From positions 1-64,000 of the forward strand of contig JALOOX010000001.1 of assembly GCA_025454175.1 (NCBI GenBank): a DNA stretch of 64,000 nucleotides, in the 5' to 3' direction. The position numbers and the translations under genes are program-made. Below the pieces are notes generated by a model. That model saw only the letters and a program-made list of their open reading frames with translations. It ran no database searches and was not told where the DNA came from. Shown here one piece after another: positions 40,945 through 50,864 of the stretch (the stretch's first letter is position 1; each line of letters begins with the position of its first letter). This DNA is from Syntrophobacteraceae bacterium (GTDB lineage Bacteria > Desulfobacterota > Syntrophobacteria > Syntrophobacterales > Syntrophobacteraceae).

Positions 40945-42350
40945 GATAATTTTAGAATTCCAGCCACCACCTTCTCCATGGTCATCCCCCTGGACCCCTT
41001 GACGACTATCCAGGCACCCTCCTCCAGACTTTCGCACACCTTTCGGACGGCTTCCTCATGGGTCGAAACATGAGCGCAGGACGAGGAATCAAGACCGGCT
41101 TCCATGGCGCCCGCCTCGATTTCCGCACTGAGCTCTCCCAGGGTGATGAGGCGATCCACTCCAAGGGCCCCGACCTGGAGGCCCACTTCCCGGTGCATCC
41201 CCGGGCTCTCGGGTCCGAGCTCCCGCATGTCTCCAAGGACGGCGATCAGCCTGGCCCCCGGCGCGGCATCGCGGGCCGATTGCACCGCCGAGATCATGGA
41301 CCGAGGGTTGGCATTGTAAGTGTCGTCGATGAGCACCATGCCGCGTTCCAGGCGATGCATCTCCATGCGCTGAGGGACCGGCCCGTGGCCGGCCAGTCCA
41401 TGGGCAATGACTTCGGGGGATTCCCCCAAGGCATGAGCCACAGCCGCGGCAGCCAGGGCATTCTGGACGTGGTGCATCCCGAGGACCGACAATCTGATTG
41501 AAACCGAAGCCGAGCCCAGCCCCACCTCGAAACGGCTCAGGGCGTCCTCCACGACAACGGGGCCCAGGAGTCGCACCTCGACGGGCTCCGGTCCCGTCCC
41601 AAAGCGGACGACACGGCATCCGAGGCGGCTGGAGAACGACCGCAGCCTGGGGTCGTCCCAATTGATGATGGCCACATCGTCATTTCCCAGTGACTCGAGC
41701 AGCTTCCCCTTCTCGGCAAGCACATCGTCCAGGGACCCCAGCCCTTCGAGGTGAGCCGGATGAATGTTGGTCAGGAGCCCAACGGTGGGCGCGACGATTT
41801 CAGCCAGGCGCTTCATCTCGCCAGGGACATTGATCCCCATCTCCATGACGGCCGCTTCATGGTCATCGGCGAGCCCCAGCAGGGTCAGCGGTACACCGAC
41901 GAGATTGTTCAAATTGCCCGGGTTCTTGAGAACCCTGCGCCTGCGGCTCAAAATGGCGGAGACCATCTCCTTGGTGCTGGTCTTTCCGTTGCTGCCGCCG
42001 ATGCCGACCAGCGGGATGTTGAACCTTCGTCGATGGAAGCGCGCCAATTCGCCCAAGGCGTGCAGGGTATCGGGCACCTTTATGAACGCCGCTGAAGGCA
42101 CGCCCGATCCGATGGACCACTCGGGGCGAAGCGCGGAAACAACCACGGCACCCGCGCCGGAGGCGATGGTCTGCCCCACGAAGTCGTGGGCGTCATGAAA
42201 GTCGCCCTTCAGGGCCACGAAGCAGTCCCCCGGCTCGATCCTTCGGCTGTCGGTCGAGATGCACCGCACCCCTCCGGACAGGTCACCCTGGATGAGAGTC
42301 CCGCCGGTTGCCTCAACGATCTGAGCCACATTCCATGTCATGCGGGCCAT
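40935..42350 (-). CDS. murF: UDP-N-acetylmuramoyl-tripeptide--D-Ala-D-Ala ligase
   Basis: ISTDSRRIEPGDCFVALKGDFHDAHDFV, VGIGGSNGKTSTKEMVSAIL, LIDDTYNANPRSMISAV. Confidence 0.96.
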   Translation of the reverse strand: MARMTWNVAQIVEATGGTLIQGDLSGGVRCISTDSRRIEPGDCFVALKGDFHDAHDFVGQTIASGAGAVVVSALRPEWSIGSGVPSAAFIKVPDTLHALGELARFHRRRFNIPLVGIGGSNGKTSTKEMVSAILSRRRRVLKNPGNLNNLVGVPLTLLGLADDHEAAVMEMGINVPGEMKRLAEIVAPTVGLLTNIHPAHLEGLGSLDDVLAEKGKLLESLGNDDVAIINWDDPRLRSFSSRLGCRVVRFGTGPEPVEVRLLGPVVVEDALSRFEVGLGSASVSIRLSVLGMHHVQNALAAAAVAHALGESPEVIAHGLAGHGPVPQRMEMHRLERGMVLIDDTYNANPRSMISAVQSARDAAPGARLIAVLGDMRELGPESPGMHREVGLQVGALGVDRLITLGELSAEIEAGAMEAGLDSSSCAHVSTHEEAVRKVCESLEEGAWIVVKGSRGMTMEKVVAGILKLSWR

Positions 42351-42426
42351 AGGTTTGCCGGCTCCTGGCTTCTGATTCTCGATTTCAGACCTCCGCCGTC
42401 CGATTCCCGATTCCCAGCTCCCGCCT

Positions 42427-43959
42427 TCAAGAGCGAAAAAAGTCCCTCACCACCTCGCGGTCATCAAATGGAAGTACCTCGGACCCGATGATCTGGTAGG
42501 TTTCGTGGCCTTTCCCTCCAATAAAGAGCACGTCCCCCGGCCGCGCCCAGGCGAGGGCTCTTTGAATGGCATCCCTTCGATCCACCACTACGGTATACCC
42601 GTGCTTCGCGCCTGTCATGCGGGATGGCTCGAGGAACGGCGTCCTGCTCGAACGCACTCCCTTGACGACTTCCTCGATGATGCACTCCGGCACTTCCGTC
42701 CGGGGATTGTCGCTGGTCACGATGACCAGGTCTCCCAACCTGGCGGCAGCCTCCCCCATGAGAGGTCGTTTGCTCCGGTCTCGATCTCCGCCGCACCCGA
42801 AAACCACGATCAGGCGATTCAGGGTCATCTCGCGAAGGCAGGTGAGGGCCTTCACCATGGCGTCCGGAGTGTGGGCATAATCCACGACCACCTGGAATCC
42901 AGCGCTTTCAGGGATTTCCACCCGCTCGAGCCGCCCGTCCACCCGGCTGACGCGGGCCAGGCCCTCCTCAATGGAGTCTCGGCCCTCGCCGAGGGCCAGC
43001 GCCATTGTCGCCGCGGCGACGAGGTTGTAGAGGTTCAATCGCCCGATGAGGGGGGAATGGATCCTCAGCGGACCTTCGGAAGTGAATAATTCAGCCCTTA
43101 TGCCCGCCGGAGTGAGCTCGGCGGATTTCACCCACACGCGGGCATCCCGCCGCTGCACCGAATAGCTCCAGACGTCCGCGCCAGTGGCTTCGATCAATCG
43201 GAAACCGTATGGGTCGTCGCGATTGATGACGGCGGTCCCGGGATGCTCCGAATTCCCAAGGTGCTCCAGAAAGAGGATGGACTTGGCCTGATAGTAGGAT
43301 TCCATGTCCGCATGGAAGTCCAGGTGATCCTGCGAAAGATTCGTGAACAGCGCCGCCGCGAAGCTGCATCCCCGCACCCTTCCCAAGGCCAGTGCATGAG
43401 ACGAGACCTCCATGACCACGTGGGACACCCCGTCCTGAAGCATCGAGTGCAGGAGCCTCTGCAGATCCAGGGATTCAGGCGTCGTCATGGGAGCCTTGAG
43501 GATCTGGTCCCTCCAGCGATAGGCCAGTGTTCCCAGCACTCCCACCGGATGCCCGGCCTGCTTCAGGATGGACTCGATGAGCAGGCTGGTCGTGGTCTTT
43601 CCGTTGGTTCCCGTGACGCCGATGAGCCGCATGCGCCTGGACGGATGATCGAAATAATTCGCCGCAAGCCCCGCCAGGGTCGAGCGGCTGTCGGAAACTC
43701 GAACCCAGACAGCGCCTGTCGCCGTCAAAGGCGAGCCCTCGCTGACAATGGCCAGGGCTCCCCGTCGTAGCGCATCCTCGACGAAAAGGCCACCATCCTG
43801 ACGTGCTCCCCGGATGGCGACGAACAAGTCCCCCTTCTCGACCCTGCGACTGTCATAGGCGATTCCCCGGACAGCGGTCTCTGGACTCCCCTCCACGCCC
43901 AGCACCGGGAGATCCGCAAGCAGGTCATGCAATTTCATGGGGGCTTTGTCCATGGGCAA
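42427..43959 (-). CDS. murE: UDP-MurNAc-tripeptide synthetase
   Basis: IAYDSRRVEKGDLFVAIRGARQDGGLFVEDALRRGA, VTGTNGKTTTSLLIESIL, TSDNPRTEVPECIIEEV (DNPR meso-DAP-type motif). Confidence 0.96.
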   Translation of the reverse strand: MPMDKAPMKLHDLLADLPVLGVEGSPETAVRGIAYDSRRVEKGDLFVAIRGARQDGGLFVEDALRRGALAIVSEGSPLTATGAVWVRVSDSRSTLAGLAANYFDHPSRRMRLIGVTGTNGKTTTSLLIESILKQAGHPVGVLGTLAYRWRDQILKAPMTTPESLDLQRLLHSMLQDGVSHVVMEVSSHALALGRVRGCSFAAALFTNLSQDHLDFHADMESYYQAKSILFLEHLGNSEHPGTAVINRDDPYGFRLIEATGADVWSYSVQRRDARVWVKSAELTPAGIRAELFTSEGPLRIHSPLIGRLNLYNLVAAATMALALGEGRDSIEEGLARVSRVDGRLERVEIPESAGFQVVVDYAHTPDAMVKALTCLREMTLNRLIVVFGCGGDRDRSKRPLMGEAAARLGDLVIVTSDNPRTEVPECIIEEVVKGVRSSRTPFLEPSRMTGAKHGYTVVVDRRDAIQRALAWARPGDVLFIGGKGHETYQIIGSEVLPFDDREVVRDFFRS

Positions 43960-43971
43960 GAGGGTTCTCCT

Positions 43972-45984
43972 TCAAGTCCCGTCACGGAGGATGATCTCCA
44001 CGGACATATCCGGATTCAGTGGAGCCCCAGCCTCCGGATTCTGGCCAACGACGCGGCCGCTCCCGACGATGCGAGGCTCGTATCCCAGTGAGCAGACTCG
44101 ATCGAGGGCCTGTCTGAGACTCATTCCCGCGAGATCCGGCATGGTGGACGATGTCTCCGGATCGGCGGACCGGACGATCCGGGTGGAGGGTTTGCCCACT
44201 TCACAGGACGCCGCGTTGGCAAGCCGGAACTGCACCGGAGGGTCCGCACCCTTGAATGAGGGGGGCACCCCCAGGTAGGGCAGCACCTTTGCCGCAATGC
44301 CCCGGAAGACCGGAGCCGCCACCACACCGCCGTAGATGGCGCCGTGAGGCTCGCGAATGGCGATCGTGATGACGATGCGAGGGTCCTCGGCGGGCCCAAA
44401 ACCGGTGAACAGGGATGTGTATCTGTTGACGGCGTACCGTTTGGTCTCCGGATCCATCATCTGGGCGGTTCCCGTCTTGCCCGCGACCGTGTAGCCATCC
44501 GGAGCGGCATTGACGCCCGTCCCCCCCTCCTGGGTGACCCCTTTCATCATGTCGCGCACGATACCGGCCACGCGCTTGTCAATGACCCGCCGGCCGGGCT
44601 CTCGCTCGGCCACCTTCACGGGCTGCCCTTCCGCATCCACGATTTCGAGCGCAATGCCCGGCGTCACGTATTGCCCCCCGTTGGCGATGCACGCGATACC
44701 CTGGGTCAGCTGGAGCGCCGTCACGCCGATGCTCTGGCCGAAGCCCGTCGTCGCCAGGTCGATGGGACGCCACTTCTTCCACGGCCTCACCTGGCCTTTG
44801 ACCTCCCCTGGAAGGTAGATCCCCGTCAATTCACCAAAACCGAATGCCTTGATGTACCTGTGGTAACGCTCGCCCCCCAGCTGAAGGGCCAGCTTGCTCG
44901 CCGCGATATTGCTCGAGTGCTTGATGACATCCGGCAGCGACAGCCAGCCATACGGGTGAACGTCCCTGATGGTGTGCCCCGCAAGGACGCAGCGTCCGTT
45001 CTCACAGTATACCCTGTCCCTTTCCCGGATCGTTCCCTCCTGGAGCGCCGCGCCGACCAGAAAAACCTTGAAGGTGGAGCCAGGCTCGAAGTAGTCCGTG
45101 ATGGCCCTGTTGCGGTACAGATCGGGATCCCTGCGCTCGGTGAGATTGGGGTCGAAGGGAGGCCAGTTGGCCATGGCCAGGATCTCGGAGGTCCTGGCAT
45201 CCATCACCACGACCTCGCCGGACCTGGCTCGGTATTGCTGGATGCACTTTTCAAGCTCCACCTCCGCCACATACTGAACGAAGGCGTCCATGGAGAGCTT
45301 GACCCCGTAGCTCTCGACGGGCTCGGGAGGGGGCTCGGCGTCGAGCCAAAGGCTCTTTCGAATTCCATCCCGAAAACGACCCACCGTGGTCGGATCCTGC
45401 CGGAGCAACCGGTCGAAGGCCTTTTCGATCCCCTCCAGCCCGATGCCGTCCGTGTCCACGAACCCCACCACCTGACCGCCCACTTGTCGATGAGGGTAGA
45501 ACCGCTTGTACTCGGTGATCATCGTCAAGCCGGAGGCCTTGAGGGAGGAAACCGCCACGGCCTGCTGGTCGCTCAAGTGCCGCTTGAGCATGATGAATCG
45601 CCGGCCGGAGCCCAGCCTCTGCTGGAGCGTTTCCCGGGGAAGCGAAAGAATGGGAGCCAGTTTTGCCCCAAGCTTCCGTGGATTTTCGACCCGCCGACTG
45701 TCGGCGGCAAGAGAGAACTGGGGGACTGAATAGGAAAGGATGCGGCCCTGGCGATCATAGATGGTTCCCCGGTACGCGGGCACCTGGAAGCTGGTCTCTG
45801 TCTGCGCCCGCTTCCGTTCCACCCAGACCTGGTGCTCCAGAACCTGGAGTCGAAACGCCTTGATGAGCACCATGGAGAAGCCCGCGAGGATGATGAAGGT
45901 GAACAAGCCATTGCAGAACCAGTAACGCGCGTTCAAAAGGTTTTTCGACTTACCCTCTTTCATGGCCGCACCTCCCGGTTTCAC
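43972..45984 (-). CDS. ftsI: Division transpeptidase FtsI/PBP3 with C-terminal PASTA domain
   Basis: FEPGSTFKVFLVGAAL, KHSSNIAASKLALQLG, VAGKTGTAQMM; PASTA MPDLAGMSLRQALDRVCSLGYEPRIVGSGRVVGQNPEAGAPL. Confidence 0.95.
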   Translation of the reverse strand: MKPGGAAMKEGKSKNLLNARYWFCNGLFTFIILAGFSMVLIKAFRLQVLEHQVWVERKRAQTETSFQVPAYRGTIYDRQGRILSYSVPQFSLAADSRRVENPRKLGAKLAPILSLPRETLQQRLGSGRRFIMLKRHLSDQQAVAVSSLKASGLTMITEYKRFYPHRQVGGQVVGFVDTDGIGLEGIEKAFDRLLRQDPTTVGRFRDGIRKSLWLDAEPPPEPVESYGVKLSMDAFVQYVAEVELEKCIQQYRARSGEVVVMDARTSEILAMANWPPFDPNLTERRDPDLYRNRAITDYFEPGSTFKVFLVGAALQEGTIRERDRVYCENGRCVLAGHTIRDVHPYGWLSLPDVIKHSSNIAASKLALQLGGERYHRYIKAFGFGELTGIYLPGEVKGQVRPWKKWRPIDLATTGFGQSIGVTALQLTQGIACIANGGQYVTPGIALEIVDAEGQPVKVAEREPGRRVIDKRVAGIVRDMMKGVTQEGGTGVNAAPDGYTVAGKTGTAQMMDPETKRYAVNRYTSLFTGFGPAEDPRIVITIAIREPHGAIYGGVVAAPVFRGIAAKVLPYLGVPPSFKGADPPVQFRLANAASCEVGKPSTRIVRSADPETSSTMPDLAGMSLRQALDRVCSLGYEPRIVGSGRVVGQNPEAGAPLNPDMSVEIILRDGT

Positions 45985-45987
45985 TCA

Positions 45988-46332
45988 TCACCTCACGAGA
46001 ATCTTCTGGTCCTGCCTGGGAGGACCCAGTCCAAAGCGGCTTCTTCCAAGCTCCTCCAATTGATTGGGATCTTGAAACCGACACCACTCGAGACGCAGCT
46101 TCCGCTCGAGGGCCAGCAGAGCCTCATGCTGTTCGTAGAGCCTGGCCAGGCGATAACCGTTCTGGACCTGCTGCATGGTGAGCCAGACATAGAAAATGGA
46201 CCCGCCCACGAAACTGACGCCCAGAAACGCCGTCGCAAGGATCCACCCGGTCAGTGGCCTCGGAATCCATCGCCTGCCTCCGCCCCGTGATTCCATTTCC
46301 GGACCCGGTTGCATCATCGGTCGCCTCTCCAT
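45988..46332 (-). CDS. ftsL: FtsL-like cell division protein
   Basis: Short bitopic protein: GWILATAFLGVSFVGGSIFYVWLTMQQVQNGYRLARLYEQHEALLALERKLRLEWCRFQDPNQLEELG; between rsmH and ftsI. Confidence 0.85.
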   Translation of the reverse strand: MERRPMMQPGPEMESRGGGRRWIPRPLTGWILATAFLGVSFVGGSIFYVWLTMQQVQNGYRLARLYEQHEALLALERKLRLEWCRFQDPNQLEELGRSRFGLGPPRQDQKILVR

Positions 46333-46377
46333 CTTCCGCTCAACCCTCTGTCCCTGAAACGACCCGGGACTGCCCGC

Positions 46378-47337
46378 TCAAGCCACAGCCTCCGACAGCC
46401 TCTCGACGGCTCGCAATCGGGCGCTTCGAGCTCTGGGGTTGCTGGCGACCTCATGCTCGGACGGTCTCAGGGCGCGCTTGGTCAGAAGGCGCACCAGTGG
46501 ACCCTCACAGTCGCAGGATGGAAAACCGCGAGGGCACCTGCACGGTTTCGCCCACATCTTGAAATGCTCCTTGACCATTCGGTCCTCGAGGGAGTGGAAG
46601 GCCACGATGACCAGCCTGCCGCCGGGGGCCAGCCAGCCGATGATCTCGCCGAGGAAGCGCTTCAGGGAATCGAGCTCGCGGTTGACCGCGAGACGCAGGG
46701 CCTGAAAGGTCCGGGTTGCCGGATGAATGCGCCTCGAGTCGGCCGTCCTCGGAACCACCATCTGGACGAGCTCGGCCAGCTGCAAGGTCCTCTGGAAAGG
46801 TATCGATTTCCTTTGAGTGACGATGGCGTGAGCAATGCGTCGAGCCCACCGCTCCTCGCCCAGCTCGGTGATCATTCGGGCCAGCTCCTTTTCAGGAAGA
46901 CGGTTAACCAGATCCGCGGCCGTCTGGGTGAGGGTGAGATCCATCCGCATGTCCAGGGGGCCATCGGCCCGGAAGCTGAACCCGCGGCGTGGATCATCCA
47001 GCTGAAAGCTGGAGACCCCGAGGTCCAGGACCACTCCATCCACCCTGGGCCAGCCCGCTTCACGCAAAACCAGCCCGATGTCCGCGAAGTTGGCTCGATG
47101 AAGACTGAGCCGCGCGATCTGGGATTCGAAACGGCTTCGAGCCCGCTCGACGGCAGCCTCGTCCAAATCGATGGCAAGGAGCCTGCCGCCAGGGGTGCTG
47201 GCCTCGAGAATGGCCTCGGTGTAACCCCCGCCGCCCAGCGTGCCGTCCACATAAAGTCCCTCCGACCGGCACCCCAGCATGTGAACCGCCACATTGCGCA
47301 TGACCGGTATGTGATTGGTGGAGGGCGTTTTCTTCAT
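46378..47337 (-). CDS. rsmH: 16S rRNA m4C1402 methyltransferase RsmH (MraW)
   Basis: NHIPVMRNVAVHMLGCRSEGLYVDGTLGGGGYTEAILEAS, VDGVVLDLGVSSFQLDDPRRGFSFRADGPLDMRMD. Confidence 0.97.
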   Translation of the reverse strand: MKKTPSTNHIPVMRNVAVHMLGCRSEGLYVDGTLGGGGYTEAILEASTPGGRLLAIDLDEAAVERARSRFESQIARLSLHRANFADIGLVLREAGWPRVDGVVLDLGVSSFQLDDPRRGFSFRADGPLDMRMDLTLTQTAADLVNRLPEKELARMITELGEERWARRIAHAIVTQRKSIPFQRTLQLAELVQMVVPRTADSRRIHPATRTFQALRLAVNRELDSLKRFLGEIIGWLAPGGRLVIVAFHSLEDRMVKEHFKMWAKPCRCPRGFPSCDCEGPLVRLLTKRALRPSEHEVASNPRARSARLRAVERLSEAVA

Positions 47338-47341
47338 GGGG

Positions 47342-47803
47342 TCAGAGGCCCATCGTTGCCATGGTTTCCATGATTTCCTGATGCTTTTCGCGGTTCGATT
47401 CCATTTGCCTGTCCCATCGGCCCTTGTCCCAGATTTCGAAGTTGTTGAGAGTGCCGGCGAGAAAGACTTCCTGGTCAAGTCCCGCATAGTCCCTGAGAAC
47501 CGGGGGAATCAGGATTCGCCCCTGGCTGTCGAAGGGGCATTCCTGGGCGCTGGAGATGAAATAACGTTTGAAGTTCTGCTGACTGGGATCAACCAGTGAA
47601 AAATTCGCCGCTTTTTGCTCGATCTGGTCCCAGAGCTCCAGGGGAAACGCACCCAGGCACGGCCCCCATTGGGTGACGATGAGGGTATCCGTGTAGTGCT
47701 TCTGAAGGACCTCTCGAAACTTCGTGGGAATGCGGAGTCGCCCTTTGGCATCGAGGCGATGGATCGACTGTCCCCTGAAGTAAGGCCTGGCCTGGATCGC
47801 CAC
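47342..47803 (-). CDS. mraZ: Transcriptional regulator MraZ (alternative GTG start at 47833)
   Basis: FRGQSIHRLDAKGRLRIPTKFREVLQ... SSAQECPFDSQGRILIPPVLRDYAGLDQEVFLAGTLNNFEIWDKGRW: tandem MraZ repeats. Confidence 0.95.
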   Translation of the reverse strand: MAIQARPYFRGQSIHRLDAKGRLRIPTKFREVLQKHYTDTLIVTQWGPCLGAFPLELWDQIEQKAANFSLVDPSQQNFKRYFISSAQECPFDSQGRILIPPVLRDYAGLDQEVFLAGTLNNFEIWDKGRWDRQMESNREKHQEIMETMATMGL

Positions 47804-47833
47804 TTTTTCCCCCAAATAGCCACAAATTCCCAC
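47799..47833 (-). promoter_or_regulatory. Candidate MraZ-binding direct repeats
   Basis: Minus strand GTGGG-AATTT-GTGGC-TATTT-GGGGG-AAAAA-GTGGC: four 5-mers with exact 10-nt period. Confidence 0.55.
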
Positions 47834-47840
47834 CTGCGCC

Positions 47841-47870
47841 TATCTAGCACCCACCCAATCGCTTTGTCAA
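47841..47870 (-). promoter_or_regulatory. dcw operon promoter upstream of mraZ
   Basis: Minus strand TTGACA (47870-47865), N18, TAGATA (47846-47841). Confidence 0.6.
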
Positions 47871-48551
47871 ACTTAAATGTGCGGTTCCCATTAAAAAATC
47901 CAGCGACTCCCCAAGGCATTCCAACGACTGCCCTGCCCTGCCGGAGAGACCTGGCCCGGCGTCCCCGGGTGGGACCGTTCCCCCGTCGTGAGCGATTCGA
48001 AAAATCTGGCTCAACTGCGTGTAAGTGATCAGGCTCACTGCATTTCTCGGTTTCTGGAGAATTCATTCACCTTCTTGACCTCAAACTGATCATGTGATAT
48101 CCAGCACGAAATGACTTTCGACCCTGGGGGAGCCCTCAGGATCGGCATCGGGTGGCCGTGGAGACAAGGACCCCGCACGCCCACCCAGGCCGACATCACA
48201 GGGAGCAGTTGCATCAATCGGACAAGGCAGCCTCTGGTGCGACCGAGGGAAGGAACGGGTATGCCACATGACTTTGTGAAGGAGTTCTCGATATTTCTTC
48301 GTGAAAGAATGCTCCCTCTATGATGAAGTCGCTCTTGTCCCGTGACCGAAAACACAGGCCCCGGCTCCAGCCCTGTTTACCCAATCGTCTCCCGTACGGG
48401 CATCCGCCCCCACTTCCAGAACCACTCACCCACAAGGAACTTGAACGAGACCGCGGGAGGCCCGCGCCACCCGACTGCCGGCGACACCCGTTTGGGACCG
48501 GCTGAAGTGCGATTTCCCACCGTCGACTTGGGGATTTTCAAGGGGAGGAAT

Positions 48552-50864
48552 GTGAAGAACAACAATATCAACCCGGATCTGTACAGCGAGGTCGAACGAC
48601 TCGGGGCCAGGGACATGGAGGCCTGCATGCAGTGCGGGAACTGTGCCTCGGCGTGCCCCTTGTCCGTGGGGGAGAGCACGTTTCCTCGAAAGATCTACCG
48701 CTATCTCCAGCTCGGCATGAAAGACAAGCTGCTGGAATCACCGGAGCCGTGGCTCTGCTACTATTGCGGTGAATGCAACATCGACTGTCCGCGAGGGGCT
48801 GAGCCCGCCGAGACCATGATGGCGACCCGCCGCTGGCTGATGACCCAGTATGACTGGACGGGGCTCGCCGGCAGGTTCTACACGTCACCGAAGCTGGAAG
48901 TGGGGGCTTTTCTAGGCGTCGCCCTCTTCGTTGTCATGCTTTTCGTGGCGTTTCACGGGCCGGTGGTCACCGACCGTGTGGAGCTGACTACCTTCGCACC
49001 GGTTCACTGGGTCCACCTCGGCGACCAGATCATGATGGCTTTTGTGTTCACAATGCTGCTCTCCAATGCAGTTTACATGTATTTCAAGATCATGCAGGGC
49101 ACGAAAATACCTCTTCATCTTTACGTGACCCAGGCACCCGTGTTCATCGCCAACTATTTCACCCAGAAACGCTGGAAGAAATGCGGGGCCGGCCCCCGCA
49201 GCGCCTGGTGGAGACACCTTTTCCTCTTCTCCGGCTGGGTGTCGATGGAAATCCTCGTCATGGGGTACCTCTCCACCTTCCAGACCGACATTGTCCATCC
49301 TTTCTGGCACTGGACCCGGCTGCTCGGCTACTACGCCACCATCGCCCTCATGGTGGCCTCCACCGCCATGCTGTACAGCCGATGGTTCAAGAAGGAGGAG
49401 AACATGCACCGGTATTCGGATTTCACCGACGTGTTCTTCCTGGTGCTGATCTTCTCCATCGCCGTCACCGGCATCCTGGTCCATATCTTCCGGCTCTCGG
49501 GACTGCCCATCCTGACCTACACCACCTACGTGATCCACGTGGCGATCTGTGTCGGGATGCTTTGCCTCATGCTCCCCTTCGGCAAGCTCTCCCACCTGAT
49601 GTACAGGCCCCTGGCCATCTTCCTGACGACCCTCAAGGAAAAAGCCCTGCGAGACTCCCGGGTCGATTTGGCCACCATCCGGAAGGATATCGGCGACACC
49701 TTTCAGAGCTGCATGCAGTGCGGCGCCTGCACCGGGGTCTGCCCCGTGGGCGAGATTGCAGCCTACAGTCCCCGGCAGATCCTCCGGAATGTCGCCCTGG
49801 ACCGGTCTTCCAACGTTTCCGTCGATGAGGCCTCGTGGACCTGTGCAACCTGTAACAGCTGTGTCGAGCAGTGTCCCCGCGGGGTCGGCATCGTCGATCT
49901 GATCACATCCGTTCGCCGCCACGTGGTCGATGCCGGATTCCTGCCCGGAACCCTGGCCCCCTCGGTGAAGAGCCTGAAGCAGAACGGCAGCCCGCTGGGG
50001 GGAAGAAGGGAAGACCGCCTGGATTGGGCCCAAGGCACAAAGCTGCCGGCGTACAGCCAGGAACATGAGTATTGCCTGTTCACATGCTGCGCGACGGCCC
50101 ATGACACGAGCACCGGTCAGGGCAGCCGCAAGGCGGGCATCGCCTTGGTACGCCTCCTTGAGCATGCCGGCGTCTCCTACGGAACCCTGGGAAGCAAAGA
50201 GAGCTGTTGCGGTGAGATGGTCGCCAGGATCGGAGAGTCGGGTGTTGCCTCCGGCCTGACGAGGGCCAATACCGACATGTTCCTCGCGGCGGGCGTGGCC
50301 AGGATCCTGACCACCTCTCCCCACTGCCTGAGCGCGTTCAGCAGGAGCTACCAGGGGCTCAAGAACATGACCCCTGTTCACTCCACCGAGCTCCTGGATC
50401 AGCTCATTCGGGAAGGAGCCATCAAGCCGGCCAGGACGCTCGATCTCAAAGTGACCTACCACGACCCCTGCTATCTCGGCAGACACGCCTCCGTGTACGA
50501 CGCACCCCGGAGAATCCTCGAATCCATCCCGGGGATCACGCTTCTGGAAATGCAGAACAGCAGGGAGCGGAGCTTCTGCTGTGGCGGTGGCGGCGGCGGA
50601 TCATGGAAGAACGGCAATCCAAGGGAAGGTCTGGGAGAAGTTCGGGTCAGGGAGGCCATGGGCATCGGCGCGGCGGTGATCGCCACGGCATGCCCCTACT
50701 GCATCCGGATGCTCAACGAGAGCATCGCCAGGCTTGGGGTCGGGGAAAGGATGGGGGTGCGGGATGTAGCGGAGCTGCTTCTGCAGTCGGTTGATTTGAC
50801 TGACACATTGGGCATGAACGGAAACAACGGTGTGAGCATTTCTCAGGAGGGCCGTAATGTCTGA
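48552..50864 (+). CDS. Fusion: 2x[4Fe-4S] + NarI/cytochrome-b-like membrane domain + HdrC-like 2x[4Fe-4S] + HdrD/HdrB-like CCG domains
   Basis: MEACMQCGNCASACPLSVGES...WLCYYCGECNIDCPRG; five or more hydrophobic TM stretches; SCMQCGACTGVCPVGEI...WTCATCNSCVEQCPRGVG; CCG motifs SKESCCGEM, CFTSPHC-type region, SFCCGGGGGGSW; GTG start with aggggagg RBS. Confidence 0.9.
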   Translation: MKNNNINPDLYSEVERLGARDMEACMQCGNCASACPLSVGESTFPRKIYRYLQLGMKDKLLESPEPWLCYYCGECNIDCPRGAEPAETMMATRRWLMTQYDWTGLAGRFYTSPKLEVGAFLGVALFVVMLFVAFHGPVVTDRVELTTFAPVHWVHLGDQIMMAFVFTMLLSNAVYMYFKIMQGTKIPLHLYVTQAPVFIANYFTQKRWKKCGAGPRSAWWRHLFLFSGWVSMEILVMGYLSTFQTDIVHPFWHWTRLLGYYATIALMVASTAMLYSRWFKKEENMHRYSDFTDVFFLVLIFSIAVTGILVHIFRLSGLPILTYTTYVIHVAICVGMLCLMLPFGKLSHLMYRPLAIFLTTLKEKALRDSRVDLATIRKDIGDTFQSCMQCGACTGVCPVGEIAAYSPRQILRNVALDRSSNVSVDEASWTCATCNSCVEQCPRGVGIVDLITSVRRHVVDAGFLPGTLAPSVKSLKQNGSPLGGRREDRLDWAQGTKLPAYSQEHEYCLFTCCATAHDTSTGQGSRKAGIALVRLLEHAGVSYGTLGSKESCCGEMVARIGESGVASGLTRANTDMFLAAGVARILTTSPHCLSAFSRSYQGLKNMTPVHSTELLDQLIREGAIKPARTLDLKVTYHDPCYLGRHASVYDAPRRILESIPGITLLEMQNSRERSFCCGGGGGGSWKNGNPREGLGEVRVREAMGIGAAVIATACPYCIRMLNESIARLGVGERMGVRDVAELLLQSVDLTDTLGMNGNNGVSISQEGRNV

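Noticed and set aside
39499-41073. 524-aa plus-strand ORF
   Set aside because: Antisense to murD; the real coding strand has canonical Mur ligase motifs
48912-50486. 524-aa minus-strand ORF
   Set aside because: Antisense to the membrane Hdr fusion; composition typical of spurious shadow ORF
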